From Streptomyces sp. MMG1121 (GTDB lineage: Bacteria; Actinomycetota; Actinomycetes; Streptomycetales; Streptomycetaceae): a stretch of 64,000 nucleotides of DNA. The notes beneath the pieces are model-generated. The model was not told where the DNA came from. It saw only the letters and a program-made list of their open reading frames with translations, and did no database searches. Shown piece by piece: positions 44,403 to 53,674 of this stretch (its first letter is position 1; each line of letters starts with the position of its first letter). The stretch spans positions 62,001 through 126,000 of the forward strand of contig NZ_LGDV01000074.1 in the NCBI RefSeq assembly GCF_001280015.1, read 5' to 3'. The position numbers were made by a program, and so were the translations under genes.

Positions 44403-45623
44403 TCACACGCCCAGCGCCAGCAGCCGCTCCTCCACCCGCTCCGGCGCGTAGAGGTGTTCCACGACCAGTGCCCCCGCTCCGATGAGCGCGGCCCGCTCCC
44501 CGAGCCGGGAGGTGACGACATCCAGGTGGGCCGTGGAGCGCGGCAGCGCCCGCTGGTAGAGCAGCTCGCGCACGCCGGTGAGGAAGGGAGTGCCGGCCAG
44601 ATCGCCCGCGATCATCAGCACACCGGGGTTCAGCAGGGTCACCACCGTCGCCAGTACGTCGCCGACCCGGCGGCCCGCCTCCCGGGCCAGCGCCGCCGCC
44701 TCCGGATGCCCGGCCGCCAGCAGATCCCGTACGTCCGCGCCGGAGGCGGCCGGCACCCCGCTCTCCGCTAGCCGCCGGGCCACGGCACCCCCGCTCGCGA
44801 CGGCGGCGAGACAGCCGTACGAGCCGCACCGGCACAGCGCGTCCGCGCCGACCCTGATGTGCCCGATGTCGCCCGCCCCGCCGTCGATCCCCCGGTAGAT
44901 GGAACCGTCCACGACCACCCCGGCGCCGATGCCGGTGGAGACCTTGACCAGCACGAAGGCCCGGCAGTCGGGGTGCCCGGCGCGCTGTTCGCCGTACGCC
45001 ATGAGGTTCGCGTCGTTGTCGACCAGGACGGGGACGGCCGGGGCGCCGGTGTGCTCGGTGAAGGCGCGGGAGAGGCGGCCCGTTATGTCGTAGCCGTCCC
45101 AGCCCGGCATCATCGGCGGCTGCACCACCCGGCCGGTCTCGCTGTCCACCGGGCCGGGCACCGCGAGCCCGACGCCGCTGACCTCCGCTGCCGCGTGCCC
45201 GGCCTTCTCCAGCAACTCGCCGAACCAGTGCGCGAGTTCGGCCAGTACGACCTCCGGGCCGTCCTCGACCACCAGCGTGCCCGAGTGCTCGGCGAGTATC
45301 TCGCCGGTCAGGGAGAGGACGGCCGCGCGGGCGTGCCGGGTGTCCAGGTCGGCGACGAGGACGACGGCGTGGGAACCGTCGAACTCCAGCGTGATGGAGG
45401 GGCGGCCGCCGAGCGGTGAGCCGACCGGGCCGCCGGCGCCCTCGCGCAGCCAGCCGGCCCGGAACAGCCGGTCCAGGCGCTGGCCGACCGTGGCCCGGGA
45501 CAGCCCGGTGACCTGCTGCAGCGCCCCCCGGGTCACCGCCCGGCCGCTGCGCACCAGTTCGAGCAGCTCCCCGGCACCGGCCTGGCCGCCGCTCCGGCCG
45601 GCTCTTCCCGGACGTTCGGTCAT
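44403..45623 (-). CDS. ROK-family transcriptional regulator
   Basis: 406 residues. An N-terminal winged HTH (RGALQQVTGLSRATVGQRLDRLFRAGWL, about 30-60) is followed by a ROK sugar-kinase-like domain with VDNDANLMAYGE, the zinc-binding CRCGSYGCLAAV and the phosphate loop VSTGIGAGVVV. Proteins with HTH plus ROK (NagC, XylR type) repress or activate sugar genes upon sugar binding. The start is the ATG at 45623; a GTG six bases upstream lies inside the AAGGGGG ribosome binding site. It is divergent from two glycosidase-type genes, its probable targets. Confidence 0.9.
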   Translation of the reverse strand: MTERPGRAGRSGGQAGAGELLELVRSGRAVTRGALQQVTGLSRATVGQRLDRLFRAGWLREGAGGPVGSPLGGRPSITLEFDGSHAVVLVADLDTRHARAAVLSLTGEILAEHSGTLVVEDGPEVVLAELAHWFGELLEKAGHAAAEVSGVGLAVPGPVDSETGRVVQPPMMPGWDGYDITGRLSRAFTEHTGAPAVPVLVDNDANLMAYGEQRAGHPDCRAFVLVKVSTGIGAGVVVDGSIYRGIDGGAGDIGHIRVGADALCRCGSYGCLAAVASGGAVARRLAESGVPAASGADVRDLLAAGHPEAAALAREAGRRVGDVLATVVTLLNPGVLMIAGDLAGTPFLTGVRELLYQRALPRSTAHLDVVTSRLGERAALIGAGALVVEHLYAPERVEERLLALGV

Positions 45624-45644
45624 GCGCACCCCCTTGTGTTTCCC

Positions 45645-45691
45645 AACTCTGCATTACATAGTGAGTTTTGCGTGTTAAATAGACGTAACTC
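45645..45691. promoter_or_regulatory. AT-rich divergent promoter with repeated AACTC/GAGTT motifs
   Basis: AACTC at 45645 and 45687 and the inverse GAGTT at 45663 lie in an unusually AT-rich stretch (TGCATTACATAGTGAG, GTTAAATAGA) between the ROK gene and the glycosidase operon. ROK regulators bind AT-rich inverted repeats, so this is the likely operator region. Confidence 0.45.
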
Positions 45692-45754
45692 TACGGTAGA
45701 CACAACCAAACCCGGTCGGCCCGGCCGGGCGTCATCGTCTTCGGGGAGCCCCGA

Positions 45755-47221
45755 GTGGATCGCACCGCCCAGCTCAGCGCCGGTATCGCGGGGGACGAGA
45801 TCGCATACGATCCCCCTGCCTCCGGCACGTCGTTGCACGTCAGGGCGGCCCGGGTGCTGGACGCGAATTGGACGGGCAGTGCGACGGTCCCCTCCCGGAA
45901 CCTGTATCCGCACCAGTGGTCCTGGGACTCGGCGTTCATCGCCATCGGCCTCAGGCACGTCTCGCCGCTGCGGGCGCAGACCGAGCTGGAGACGCTGCTG
46001 GCCGCCCAGTGGGCCGACGGGCGCGTCCCGCACATCGTCTTCAACCCCTCCGTACCGCTCGACGCGTACTTCCCGAGCCCCGACTTCTGGCGCTCCTCCA
46101 CCGCGGGGCGCACCGCGGGCGCCCCGCGCACCGTACAGACGTCGGGCATCGTGCAGCCACCGGTGCACGCGCTCGCGGCCTGGCTGGTGCACCGCGCCGA
46201 CCCCGTGCTCTCGCGCTCCCGCGGCTTCCTGGCCCGGGTGTACCCGCGGCTGGCGGCCTGGCACCGCTATCTGCTGCACCGCCGGGACCTGGGCGGCGGC
46301 GCTCTGGTGTCCGTCGTCCACCCCTGGGAGCAGGGCATGGACAACAGCCCCTGCTGGGACGCCCCGCTCGCCCGGGTCACCCCGGCCCCGGCCCGCTCCT
46401 TCCGGCGCGCCGACCTCGACCACGGAGCGGCGGAGGACCGGCCGACGGATCTGGACTACGGGCGGTACGTGCGGCTGGCCGCCGACTACAGGGATGCCGG
46501 ATATACCGACGGCGCGGGCGAGTTCGCGGTCGAGGACCCCGCCTTCAACGCCCTGCTCATCGCTTCCGAGCACGCGCTCGCCCGGATCGCCGAGGAACTG
46601 GGCGCGGCCGGCACCGCCCGGCACGCGCGCGCGGAGCGGCTGACGGCGGCACTGGTGGAGCGGCTGTGGGACCCGGCGGCGGGGATGTTCCTGTGCCGGG
46701 ACCTCAGGGGGGACGGCGGGCTCCTCCCCGAGCGTGGCGTCTGCGGACTGGTCCCCCTGCTGCTGCCCGGCCTGCCCCGGGACATCGCCGCCGCGCTCGT
46801 CCGAACCCTCCGGGGTCCCCACTTCTCGCTCGGCGGGCGTACCCGGCTCGTCCCCAGTTACGACCTCCTCGGCGAGGCCTTCGACCCGCACCGGTACTGG
46901 CGCGGGCCCGCCTGGTTCAACACGAGCTGGCTGCTGGAGCGGGGCCTGCGCGTGCACGGCGAGCGGGACCGGGCCGACGCCCTGCGCGCGGCCGTGCTGC
47001 ACCTCGCCGACAGCACGGACTTCGCGGAGTACGTCGATGCGTACACCGGCGAGGCCTGCGGTGCGACCGGCTTCGGCTGGACCGCCGCGCTCGCCCTGGA
47101 CCTGCACCAGGACCTGCGGCGCGAGCTGCACAAAGACCTTGTCAAAGGCCCCGGCGCGGGCGTGTCCCCGGCGGGCACCGGCACGTTCGACACGAGTGAC
47201 AAAGGAGGGTACCGGCGATGA
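45755..47221 (+). CDS. GH63/MGH-like (alpha/alpha)6 glycoside hydrolase
   Basis: 488 residues, cytoplasmic (no signal peptide). The (alpha/alpha)6 barrel glycosidase motif NLYPHQWSWDSAFIAIGL near residue 50 and VHPWEQGMDNSPCWD near 190, plus YWRGPAWFNTSWLL near 385, are the conserved blocks of GH63-like and mannosylglycerate hydrolase-like enzymes. It would cleave alpha-linked glucosides or glucosylglycerate-type solutes. Start: GTG at 45755 with GGGGAG upstream. The stop overlaps the start of the debranching-enzyme-like gene, so the two act in one pathway, probably under the ROK regulator. Confidence 0.82.
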   Translation: MDRTAQLSAGIAGDEIAYDPPASGTSLHVRAARVLDANWTGSATVPSRNLYPHQWSWDSAFIAIGLRHVSPLRAQTELETLLAAQWADGRVPHIVFNPSVPLDAYFPSPDFWRSSTAGRTAGAPRTVQTSGIVQPPVHALAAWLVHRADPVLSRSRGFLARVYPRLAAWHRYLLHRRDLGGGALVSVVHPWEQGMDNSPCWDAPLARVTPAPARSFRRADLDHGAAEDRPTDLDYGRYVRLAADYRDAGYTDGAGEFAVEDPAFNALLIASEHALARIAEELGAAGTARHARAERLTAALVERLWDPAAGMFLCRDLRGDGGLLPERGVCGLVPLLLPGLPRDIAAALVRTLRGPHFSLGGRTRLVPSYDLLGEAFDPHRYWRGPAWFNTSWLLERGLRVHGERDRADALRAAVLHLADSTDFAEYVDAYTGEACGATGFGWTAALALDLHQDLRRELHKDLVKGPGAGVSPAGTGTFDTSDKGGYRR

Positions 47222-49155
47222 CGGACCGGCATCATCTGCTCGTGCACGGGGCGACCTTCGCCGCCGTGGGCGACCGGGGCGACATCAGCGGGGTCCGGAG
47301 CGGCAGCTCCCCCGACGGGCTGTTCGTACGGGACGCCCGGCATCTCAGCCGCTGGCAGCTCACCGTCGACGGCGCCGTGCCGGAGGTGCTCACCCCGGTC
47401 ACCGACGGCGACGCGGCCCGCTGTGTGCTGGTGCCGCGCGGCGGGCGACAGGAGCCCCCGGCGCACACCCTCTTCCGTGAACAGGCCGTCGGGGACGGCT
47501 CGTTCGTGGAGTCCCTGCGGGTCACCAGCAACCGCCCGGTGCCGACCACGACCCGGCTCGCCATCACCGCCGACGCCGACTTCGCCGACCAGTTCGAGCT
47601 CCGCTCCGACCACCGCACCTACGTCAAGCCCGGCGCCGTACGCTCCCGCGAAGTCCTGGACGACGGCATCGAGTTCAGCTACCGGCGCGCCGAATGGCGG
47701 TCCTGTACGGCGATCACGGCCGACCCGGCGCCCGACGCCGTGGAGGAGACGGGCACCGGCGCCCGCCGCCTGGTGTGGACCCTCGACCTCGCGCCGCACG
47801 GCACGGTCGAGCTGATGCTGCGCGTGATCGCCCGGCCGCACGGTGAGAAGCGGGCCGTGCGGGTGCCGCGCGACCCCGCCGCCGTGCACGAGCAACTGCT
47901 CGCACAGGAAGGCGAGTTCATGGAGGGGGTGGCTTTCCCGACCGGCTGGCCGGAGCTGTCGGCGGCCTGTGCGCGCGGGCTCGCCGACCTGGCCGCGCTC
48001 CAGGTGCCGGCCACCGGACCGGACGGCGAGGAACTGCGCGTCCCGGCCGCCGGCGCCCCCTGGTACCTCACTTTGCTCGGCCGGGACGCCCTGCTCACCT
48101 CCCTGTTCGCGCTGCCGTACCGGCCACGGCTGGCCGCCGCCACGCTCCCCGCGCTCGCCGCGACCCAGGCGGGCGGCTCCGGTCTGTCCCCGGTCGCCCA
48201 GCCCGGCAAGATCGTGCACGAGGTACGGCACGGCGAGCTGGCGCACTTCGGTCAGGTGCCGTTCGGGCGGTACTACGGCTCGGTCGACGCGACCCCGCTG
48301 TTCCTGATCCTGCTCGGCACGTATGTCGAGCAGACCGGGGACGGGGATCTGGCCCGCCGTCTGGAGGCCCACGCGCGTGCCGCCGTCGGCTGGATGCTGG
48401 ACCACGGCGGGCTGACCTCGCGCGGCTATCTCGTCTACCGCGCCGACGAGGGCGGACTCGCCAACCAGAACTGGAAGGACTCCCCCGGCGCGATCTGCTG
48501 CGCCGACGGCACCCGGCCCACCGGCGCGGTGATGGCGGCGGGCGCGCAGGGGTACGCCTACGACGCGCTGCGCCGCACGGCGTGGGTGGCGCGCACGGTG
48601 TGGGCCGACGGGACGTACGCGGCGCTGCTGGAGCAGGCGGCCGCCGATCTCCGGGACCGCTTCCAGCGGGACTTCTGGATGCCGGAGCACTCCTTCCCGG
48701 CGCTCGCGCTCGACGGCGAGGGCCGCCGCATCGACGCGCTGGCCTCCGACGCCGGGCATCTGCTGTGGTCGGGGCTGCTGGACAAGGAGTACGGCGAGGT
48801 GGTGGGCCGACGCCTGCTGGAGCCCGACTTCTTCTCCGGGTGGGGTGTCCGTACGGTGGCCTCCGGGCAGCCCGCGTACCATCCGCTCTCCTATCACCGG
48901 GGCTCCGTCTGGCCCCATGACAACGCTCTGATCACGCTGGGGCTGACGCGGTACGGGCTGCATGACGAGGCGCGCACGGTGGCGCATGCGCTGGTCGACG
49001 CGGCGACGGCCGCGGGGCATCGGCTGCCGGAGGTGCTGGCGGGGTACGGGAGGGACACGCATCCGGAGCCGGTGCCGTATCCGCACGCGTGCGTGCGGGA
49101 GTCCCGGTCCGCCGCCGCGCCGCTTGCTCTGCTCACGGCGGTGGGCGGGGTCTAG
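47218..49155 (+). CDS. Amylo-alpha-1,6-glucosidase-like (glycogen debranching type) protein
   Basis: 645 residues. The N-terminal GDE_N-like beta domain (about 1-200: GDRGDISG...GLFVRDARHLSRWQLTV) precedes an (alpha/alpha)6 domain with YLTLLGRDALLTSLFAL, VDATPLFLILLG and YHRGSVWPHDNALI. Homologs are annotated as glycogen debranching enzymes or bacterial amylo-1,6-glucosidases; the transferase domain of true debranchers is absent. It is coupled by ATGA overlap to the GH63-like gene. Together they may process an alpha-glucan or compatible solute. Confidence 0.88.
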   Translation: MTDRHHLLVHGATFAAVGDRGDISGVRSGSSPDGLFVRDARHLSRWQLTVDGAVPEVLTPVTDGDAARCVLVPRGGRQEPPAHTLFREQAVGDGSFVESLRVTSNRPVPTTTRLAITADADFADQFELRSDHRTYVKPGAVRSREVLDDGIEFSYRRAEWRSCTAITADPAPDAVEETGTGARRLVWTLDLAPHGTVELMLRVIARPHGEKRAVRVPRDPAAVHEQLLAQEGEFMEGVAFPTGWPELSAACARGLADLAALQVPATGPDGEELRVPAAGAPWYLTLLGRDALLTSLFALPYRPRLAAATLPALAATQAGGSGLSPVAQPGKIVHEVRHGELAHFGQVPFGRYYGSVDATPLFLILLGTYVEQTGDGDLARRLEAHARAAVGWMLDHGGLTSRGYLVYRADEGGLANQNWKDSPGAICCADGTRPTGAVMAAGAQGYAYDALRRTAWVARTVWADGTYAALLEQAAADLRDRFQRDFWMPEHSFPALALDGEGRRIDALASDAGHLLWSGLLDKEYGEVVGRRLLEPDFFSGWGVRTVASGQPAYHPLSYHRGSVWPHDNALITLGLTRYGLHDEARTVAHALVDAATAAGHRLPEVLAGYGRDTHPEPVPYPHACVRESRSAAAPLALLTAVGGV

Positions 49156-49280
49156 CGCCGGTGGGGCGCCGCGGGTCGTGGGCGATGTGTTTGCCCGGTG
49201 TTTGCCCGGTGTCCTGAACGGGGGGCGACGGGTGGCCGTACGAGAGGGCATCACGGGTCTCGCACGGAAGGACCTTCGGG

Positions 49281-51068
49281 TTGTCTCAGGACACGAGTAC
49301 GCGCCAGCCAACGGATTCGGTCGAGGGTGCGGATGAGGAGAGCCCCGCGCCCGTGCTCGCGTCCGGTCGCCCGCCGCGGCCCTGGGCCGTGGTGTCCGCG
49401 CGGACACGGCGGTGGCGGGCGGAGCATCCGGGGGCGGTCCAGGTGCTGTCCGTCACCGTCACCGTGCTCGCCGCCGCGCTGGTCGTCGCCGCGCTGGTGA
49501 TGCCCAACTCCGTGGTCCGGCTGGGGCCTTCGAAGTTCCTGCGGATACCGGCGGAGGCCGTGATCGGGGCGGCCGTGATGATCGCGCTGCCGCGCCGGCC
49601 GCGCCTGGTGCTGGCCGTCGTGTCCGGGCTGGCGCTGGCGGCGATGACCGTGCTGAACCTGCTCGACATGGGGTTCAACCAGTACCTCGGCCGTGGCTTC
49701 AACGTCGTGCTCGACTGGAGCCTGTTCGGCGACGCGGAGTCCTATCTGGAGGACTCGATCGGCCGTACGCAGACCCTGGCCGTCGTGGCCGGTGTGATCG
49801 CTCTCGTGCTGCTGGTCTTCGTACTGCTGGCGCTGTCGATGGTGCGGCTGAGCAATGTGCTCGCCCGGCACACCGGCATCGCGACGCGGGGCACGCTGGT
49901 CGCCGGGGTCGTGTGGATCACGTGTTCCTCACTCGGTCTGCAGCTGGGCGGCGTGCCGCTCGCCGCCGACAGCACCGCCACCGCGCTGAAGGACCAGAGC
50001 CACCGGATCTCGGCCACGCTCAAGGACGAGGCGGAGTTCCGCAAGGTGGCCAAGGTCGACGCCTTCGGGAACACCCCCGGCAGCCAGCTGGTCCCGGATC
50101 TGCGCGGCAAGGACATGATCTTCACGTTCATCGAGAGCTACGGCCGTAGCGCCGTGGAGGACCCGATCATGGCGCCCGGCGTCGACGCGACCCTCGACGC
50201 CCGCACCAAGGCGCTGGCCAAGGCGGGTTTCCACGCCAAGAGCGGCTGGCTGACCTCGGCGACGTACGGCGGCAGCAGCTGGCTCGGCCACTCCACCACC
50301 ATGTCGGGCCTGTGGATCAGCAACCAGCAGCGGTACCGCACGGTCATGGCGAGCGACCACCTCAGCCTGACCGACGCGTTCAAGAAGACCGGTGACTTCG
50401 ACACGGTGGGCGTCATGCCGGGTGTGCAGAAGGGCTGGCCGGAGCAGAAGTGGTACGGCCTGGACAAGGTCTACAACGCCTTCCAGCTCGGCTACAAGGG
50501 GCCGAAGTTCAGCTGGTCGACCATGCCGGACCAGTACACGCTCCAGCAGTACCAGGACCGGGTGCACAGCAAGAAGCCCGCCGACGGCAAGGCGCGGATG
50601 TCGCTGCTCATCCTGACCTCCAGCCACCAGCCGTGGGCGCCGATCCCGAAGATGGTGCCCTGGAACCAGCTGGGCGACGGCTCGGTCTTCGACTCCATCG
50701 AGAAGGCGGGCAACCCGTCCTCCTACACCCTCACCGACGACACGCACTCCAAAGAGGAGTACGGCAAGTCGATCCAGTACTCGGTGACGGCGCTGACGCA
50801 GTGGCTGGAGCGTTACGGCACGAAGGACACGGTGCTGGTCTTCCTCGGCGACCACCAGCCGAACGCCCACGCCAGCGGCAACCACGCCAGCCGTGACGTA
50901 CCGATCTCGGTCGTCGCCAAGGATCCGAAGGTCCTCGACAAGATCGCCGGGTGGGGCTGGACCGACGGCCTGCGCCCCGCCCACAAGGCACCGGTATGGA
51001 AGATGAGCGCCTTCCGTGACCGCTTCCTGACGGCGTTCGGCTCGACACCACATCCGAAGAAGAACTGA
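49281..51068 (+). CDS. Membrane-anchored LTA-synthase-like sulfatase-fold protein
   Basis: 595 residues. Five membrane helices (about 50-220) are followed by an extracellular alkaline-phosphatase/sulfatase-fold domain: IFTFIESYGRSAVEDP with the catalytic-region Glu/Ser, GGSSWLGHSTTMSGL with the nucleophile-type Ser/Thr, and VLVFLGDHQPNAHASGNH with the metal-binding D and H. LtaS-type enzymes transfer glycerol-phosphate, but Streptomyces lack classical LTA, so the substrate may be another polyol-phosphate or phospholipid head group. The start is TTG at 49281 with GGAAGGA upstream. The 22-bp repeat array follows it. Confidence 0.82.
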   Translation: MSQDTSTRQPTDSVEGADEESPAPVLASGRPPRPWAVVSARTRRWRAEHPGAVQVLSVTVTVLAAALVVAALVMPNSVVRLGPSKFLRIPAEAVIGAAVMIALPRRPRLVLAVVSGLALAAMTVLNLLDMGFNQYLGRGFNVVLDWSLFGDAESYLEDSIGRTQTLAVVAGVIALVLLVFVLLALSMVRLSNVLARHTGIATRGTLVAGVVWITCSSLGLQLGGVPLAADSTATALKDQSHRISATLKDEAEFRKVAKVDAFGNTPGSQLVPDLRGKDMIFTFIESYGRSAVEDPIMAPGVDATLDARTKALAKAGFHAKSGWLTSATYGGSSWLGHSTTMSGLWISNQQRYRTVMASDHLSLTDAFKKTGDFDTVGVMPGVQKGWPEQKWYGLDKVYNAFQLGYKGPKFSWSTMPDQYTLQQYQDRVHSKKPADGKARMSLLILTSSHQPWAPIPKMVPWNQLGDGSVFDSIEKAGNPSSYTLTDDTHSKEEYGKSIQYSVTALTQWLERYGTKDTVLVFLGDHQPNAHASGNHASRDVPISVVAKDPKVLDKIAGWGWTDGLRPAHKAPVWKMSAFRDRFLTAFGSTPHPKKN

Positions 51069-51185
51069 AGAAGAACTGACGGGGCCCTGGCGGGTGAGGC
51101 GGGTCGGAGCCGCGTCGGAGGGGGAGGGACGGAGCCGCGTCGAGGGGAGGAGGGGCGGAGCCGCGTCGGAGACAGGGGCGGGGCC

Positions 51186-51449
51186 CTGCCGAAGCCCGGA
51201 GCGGAGCCGGCCGAGGCCCAGGAACGAACCCGGCCGGAGGCAGGGGAGGAGCCCTGCCGGAGGCCGGGAAGGAGCCCGCCGAGGTCCGGGAACGGGGTCT
51301 GCCGGAGACCGGAGCAGACCCTGCCGGGGCCCGGAGCAGACCCTGCCGGGGCCCGGAGCAGACCCTGCCGGGGCCCGGAGCAACCCTGCCGGGGCCCGGA
51401 GCAACCCTGCCGGGGTCCGGAGCAACCCTGCCGGGGTCCGTGGCGGAGC
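51186..51449. repeat. Tandem array of about twelve 21-23 bp units (CTGCCGGGGCCCGGAGC type)
   Basis: Units begin near 51186, 51209, 51232, 51254, 51276, 51299, 51321, 51343, 51365, 51386, 51407 and 51428. The last seven are nearly identical, and step size changes from 22 to 21 when GCAGAC becomes GCAAC. On the minus strand the core reads GCTCCGGGCCCC, close to the GGGGCTCCGGCCCC core of the array at 28371. It fills the 436-base gap between the sulfatase gene and dusB. No coding frame was found. Confidence 0.85.
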
Positions 51450-51504
51450 CCCGTGGCGGTCACCGTCCAGCGGGCGGGTCGGGTGGGTGGGCGAGAGCTG
51501 CCGC

Positions 51505-52638
51505 TCAGCCGCCCGACGTGTCCAGTTCCGCGTCCTCGCTGATCCCCGCGCAGTCGTACGGGTCCTTCAGCCAGCCGTCCGGAAGCACCACCCGGTTGTT
51601 GCCGGACGTACGGCCCCGGGGCCCGTCCGCGCCGGCCGGCCACGGCTGGTCGAGGTCCAACTCGTCCAGTCCGGCGCGGAGTTCGGCCAGCGAAGAAGTG
51701 ATCGCGAGCCGCTTGCGCATCTCGGAGCCGACCGCGAAGCCCTTCAGGTACCAGGCGACGTGCTTGCGGAAGTCGACCACGCCCTTGGACTCGTCGCCGA
51801 GCCACTCGCCCAGCAGGGTCGCGTGCCGGACCATGACGTCGGCCACCTCACGGAGCACCGGCCGGGCCAGATCATCGAGGCGCCCCTCGAAGGCGGCCAC
51901 CAGGTCCGCGAACAGCCACGGCCGCCCCAGGCAGCCGCGCCCGACCACGACTCCGTCGCAGCCGGTCTCCCGCACCATCCGCAGCGCGTCCTCGGCCGAC
52001 CAGATGTCGCCGTTGCCGAGCACGGGGATCTCCGGGACGTGCTCCTTGAGACGGGCGATGGCCTCCCAGTCCGCCGTGCCGCCGTAGTGCTGGGCGGCCG
52101 TACGGCCGTGCAGGGCGATGGCCGTCACCCCCTCCTCGACGGCGATGCGGCCGGCGTCGAGGAAGGTGATGTGGTCGTCGTCGATGCCCTTGCGCATCTT
52201 CATCGTCACCGGCAGGTCACCGGCCCCGCTCACGGCCTCCCGGAGGATCGCCCGCAGCAGGTTGCGCTTGTACGGCAGCGCCGAGCCGCCGCCCTTCCTG
52301 GTCACCTTCGGGACCGGGCAGCCGAAGTTCAGGTCGATGTGGTCGGCCAGGCCCTCCTCCGCGATCATGCGGACGGCCTTGCCGACGGTCGCCGGGTCGA
52401 CGCCGTACAGCTGGATCGAGCGCGGCTGCTCGCTCGCGTCGAACCTGATCAGCTGCATGGTCTTCTCGTTGCGCTCAACCAGTGCCCGGGTCGTGATCAT
52501 CTCGCTGACGAACAGTCCCTTGCCCCCGCTGAACTCACGGCACAGCGTGCGGAAGGGTGCGTTGGTGATGCCCGCCATGGGTGCGAGCACGACGGGCGGC
52601 GCCACGGCGTGCGGGCCGATGGAGAGGGGCTGGGTCAT
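51505..52638 (-). CDS. dusB: tRNA-dihydrouridine synthase, DusB family
   Basis: 377 residues. FMN-dependent reduction of uridines in the tRNA D-loop. Motifs: VVLAPMAGITNAPFRTLC at the start, IDLNFGCPVPKVTRKGGGSAL with the catalytic Cys, KMRKGIDDDH, IALHGRTAAQHYGGTADW, and the phosphate-binding GNGDIWSAEDA and GRGCLGRPW. Start: ATG at 52638 with GGAG seven bases upstream; a GTG immediately before it is the alternative. It stands alone on the minus strand. Confidence 0.95.
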   Translation of the reverse strand: MTQPLSIGPHAVAPPVVLAPMAGITNAPFRTLCREFSGGKGLFVSEMITTRALVERNEKTMQLIRFDASEQPRSIQLYGVDPATVGKAVRMIAEEGLADHIDLNFGCPVPKVTRKGGGSALPYKRNLLRAILREAVSGAGDLPVTMKMRKGIDDDHITFLDAGRIAVEEGVTAIALHGRTAAQHYGGTADWEAIARLKEHVPEIPVLGNGDIWSAEDALRMVRETGCDGVVVGRGCLGRPWLFADLVAAFEGRLDDLARPVLREVADVMVRHATLLGEWLGDESKGVVDFRKHVAWYLKGFAVGSEMRKRLAITSSLAELRAGLDELDLDQPWPAGADGPRGRTSGNNRVVLPDGWLKDPYDCAGISEDAELDTSGG

Positions 52639-52696
52639 CACAGGGCTCCGGAACGGATGTACGGCGTAGGGACACGGGCCAAGCCCCCATTGTCCC

Positions 52697-53572
52697 TCAC
52701 TCCCCCGGCAGCTCGGCCAGCCGCTCCAGCCGCTCCTCGCTGTCCTCGTCGGCGGGGACGTACACGACCAGCCGCTGGGCCGGCGCCTGCGGGGCCAGCC
52801 ACATGTTGCGGTGCTCCAGCCTGATCAGCCCGACCCGCGGATGCAGATAGCGCTTGACGTGCGGGGACATCTGCGCGACCTCGTGCCGCTCCCACAGCGC
52901 GCGAAACTCCTCGGAGACCGCGAGCAGCCGGTCCAGCTGCTCCTTCCACACCGGCTCCGCCACATGCTCGGCCATGCCCGCCCGGTACTTCGCGATCAGG
53001 TCGCGCAGCATCTCGTCCCGGTCGAGGAAGTCCCGCTTCCAGCGCTCGCTGGTGGTCAGCAGCCACAGGCAGTTCCGGTCGGCCCTCGGCAGCTCGGCGG
53101 GGTCGCCGAAGACCTGGGCGAAGGGATGGTTGGCGGCGAGGATGTCGTAGCGGGCGTTCTGGAGGGTGGCCGGGTAGGGCGCGAGCCGCTCGACGACCTT
53201 GAGCGCCGACCTGGCGGCGACCGTGCACTCGGCCTCGGTGCGCGGGTCGGCGGTCCCGGCGAGGGCGAAGAGATGGGCCCGTTCGGTGGGGTCCATCAGC
53301 AGCGCGCGGGCGACCGCGTCCAGCACCTGGGCGGAGACGTGGGTGGCGCGGGCCTGCTCGATCCACGTGTACCAGGTCACCCCGACCGCGGAGAGCTGGG
53401 CGACCTCCTCCCGGCGCAGTCCGGGGGTGCGCCGGCGCGGGCCGCGCGGCAGGCCGACCTGCTCGGGGGTGACGCGCTCGCGGCGGCTGCGCAGGAAGGC
53501 GGCCAGCTCCCGGCGCCGTACGTGCTGCTTTCCGGGCTGCTCCCTGAGGTGTTCCGGCGCTGCGATGGTCAT
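52697..53572 (-). CDS. MmyB-type helix-turn-helix regulator
   Basis: 291 residues. N-terminal XRE-type HTH (ELAAFLRSRRERVTPEQVGL, RRTPGLRREEVAQLSAVGVTWYTWIEQ, about 20-75) and a C-terminal MmyB-like ligand domain (YPATLQNARYDILAANHPFAQVFGD, FRALWERHEV, RNMWLAPQAPAQRLVVYVPADED). MmyB relatives regulate methylenomycin genes and are thought to bind fatty acid-like ligands. The gene is divergent from an MFS pump with 102 bases between, the usual regulator/target layout. Its C-terminal tail has a homologous remnant at 56607-56711. Confidence 0.92.
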   Translation of the reverse strand: MTIAAPEHLREQPGKQHVRRRELAAFLRSRRERVTPEQVGLPRGPRRRTPGLRREEVAQLSAVGVTWYTWIEQARATHVSAQVLDAVARALLMDPTERAHLFALAGTADPRTEAECTVAARSALKVVERLAPYPATLQNARYDILAANHPFAQVFGDPAELPRADRNCLWLLTTSERWKRDFLDRDEMLRDLIAKYRAGMAEHVAEPVWKEQLDRLLAVSEEFRALWERHEVAQMSPHVKRYLHPRVGLIRLEHRNMWLAPQAPAQRLVVYVPADEDSEERLERLAELPGE

Positions 53573-53674
53573 GGGTCCAGGGTGCCTTCCGCGCGTACCC
53601 CGGTTCCAGTTGGTGCCGGTACCTGGACAAGCACCGCCTGGTACCCCGCTGGGCGCGGGCGCACAGTCGGGGGC

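Noticed and set aside
51186..51449. The second repeat array as a CRISPR or coding repeat
   Set aside because: There are no spacers. The frame changes when the period switches from 22 to 21, so no repeat protein can be encoded.
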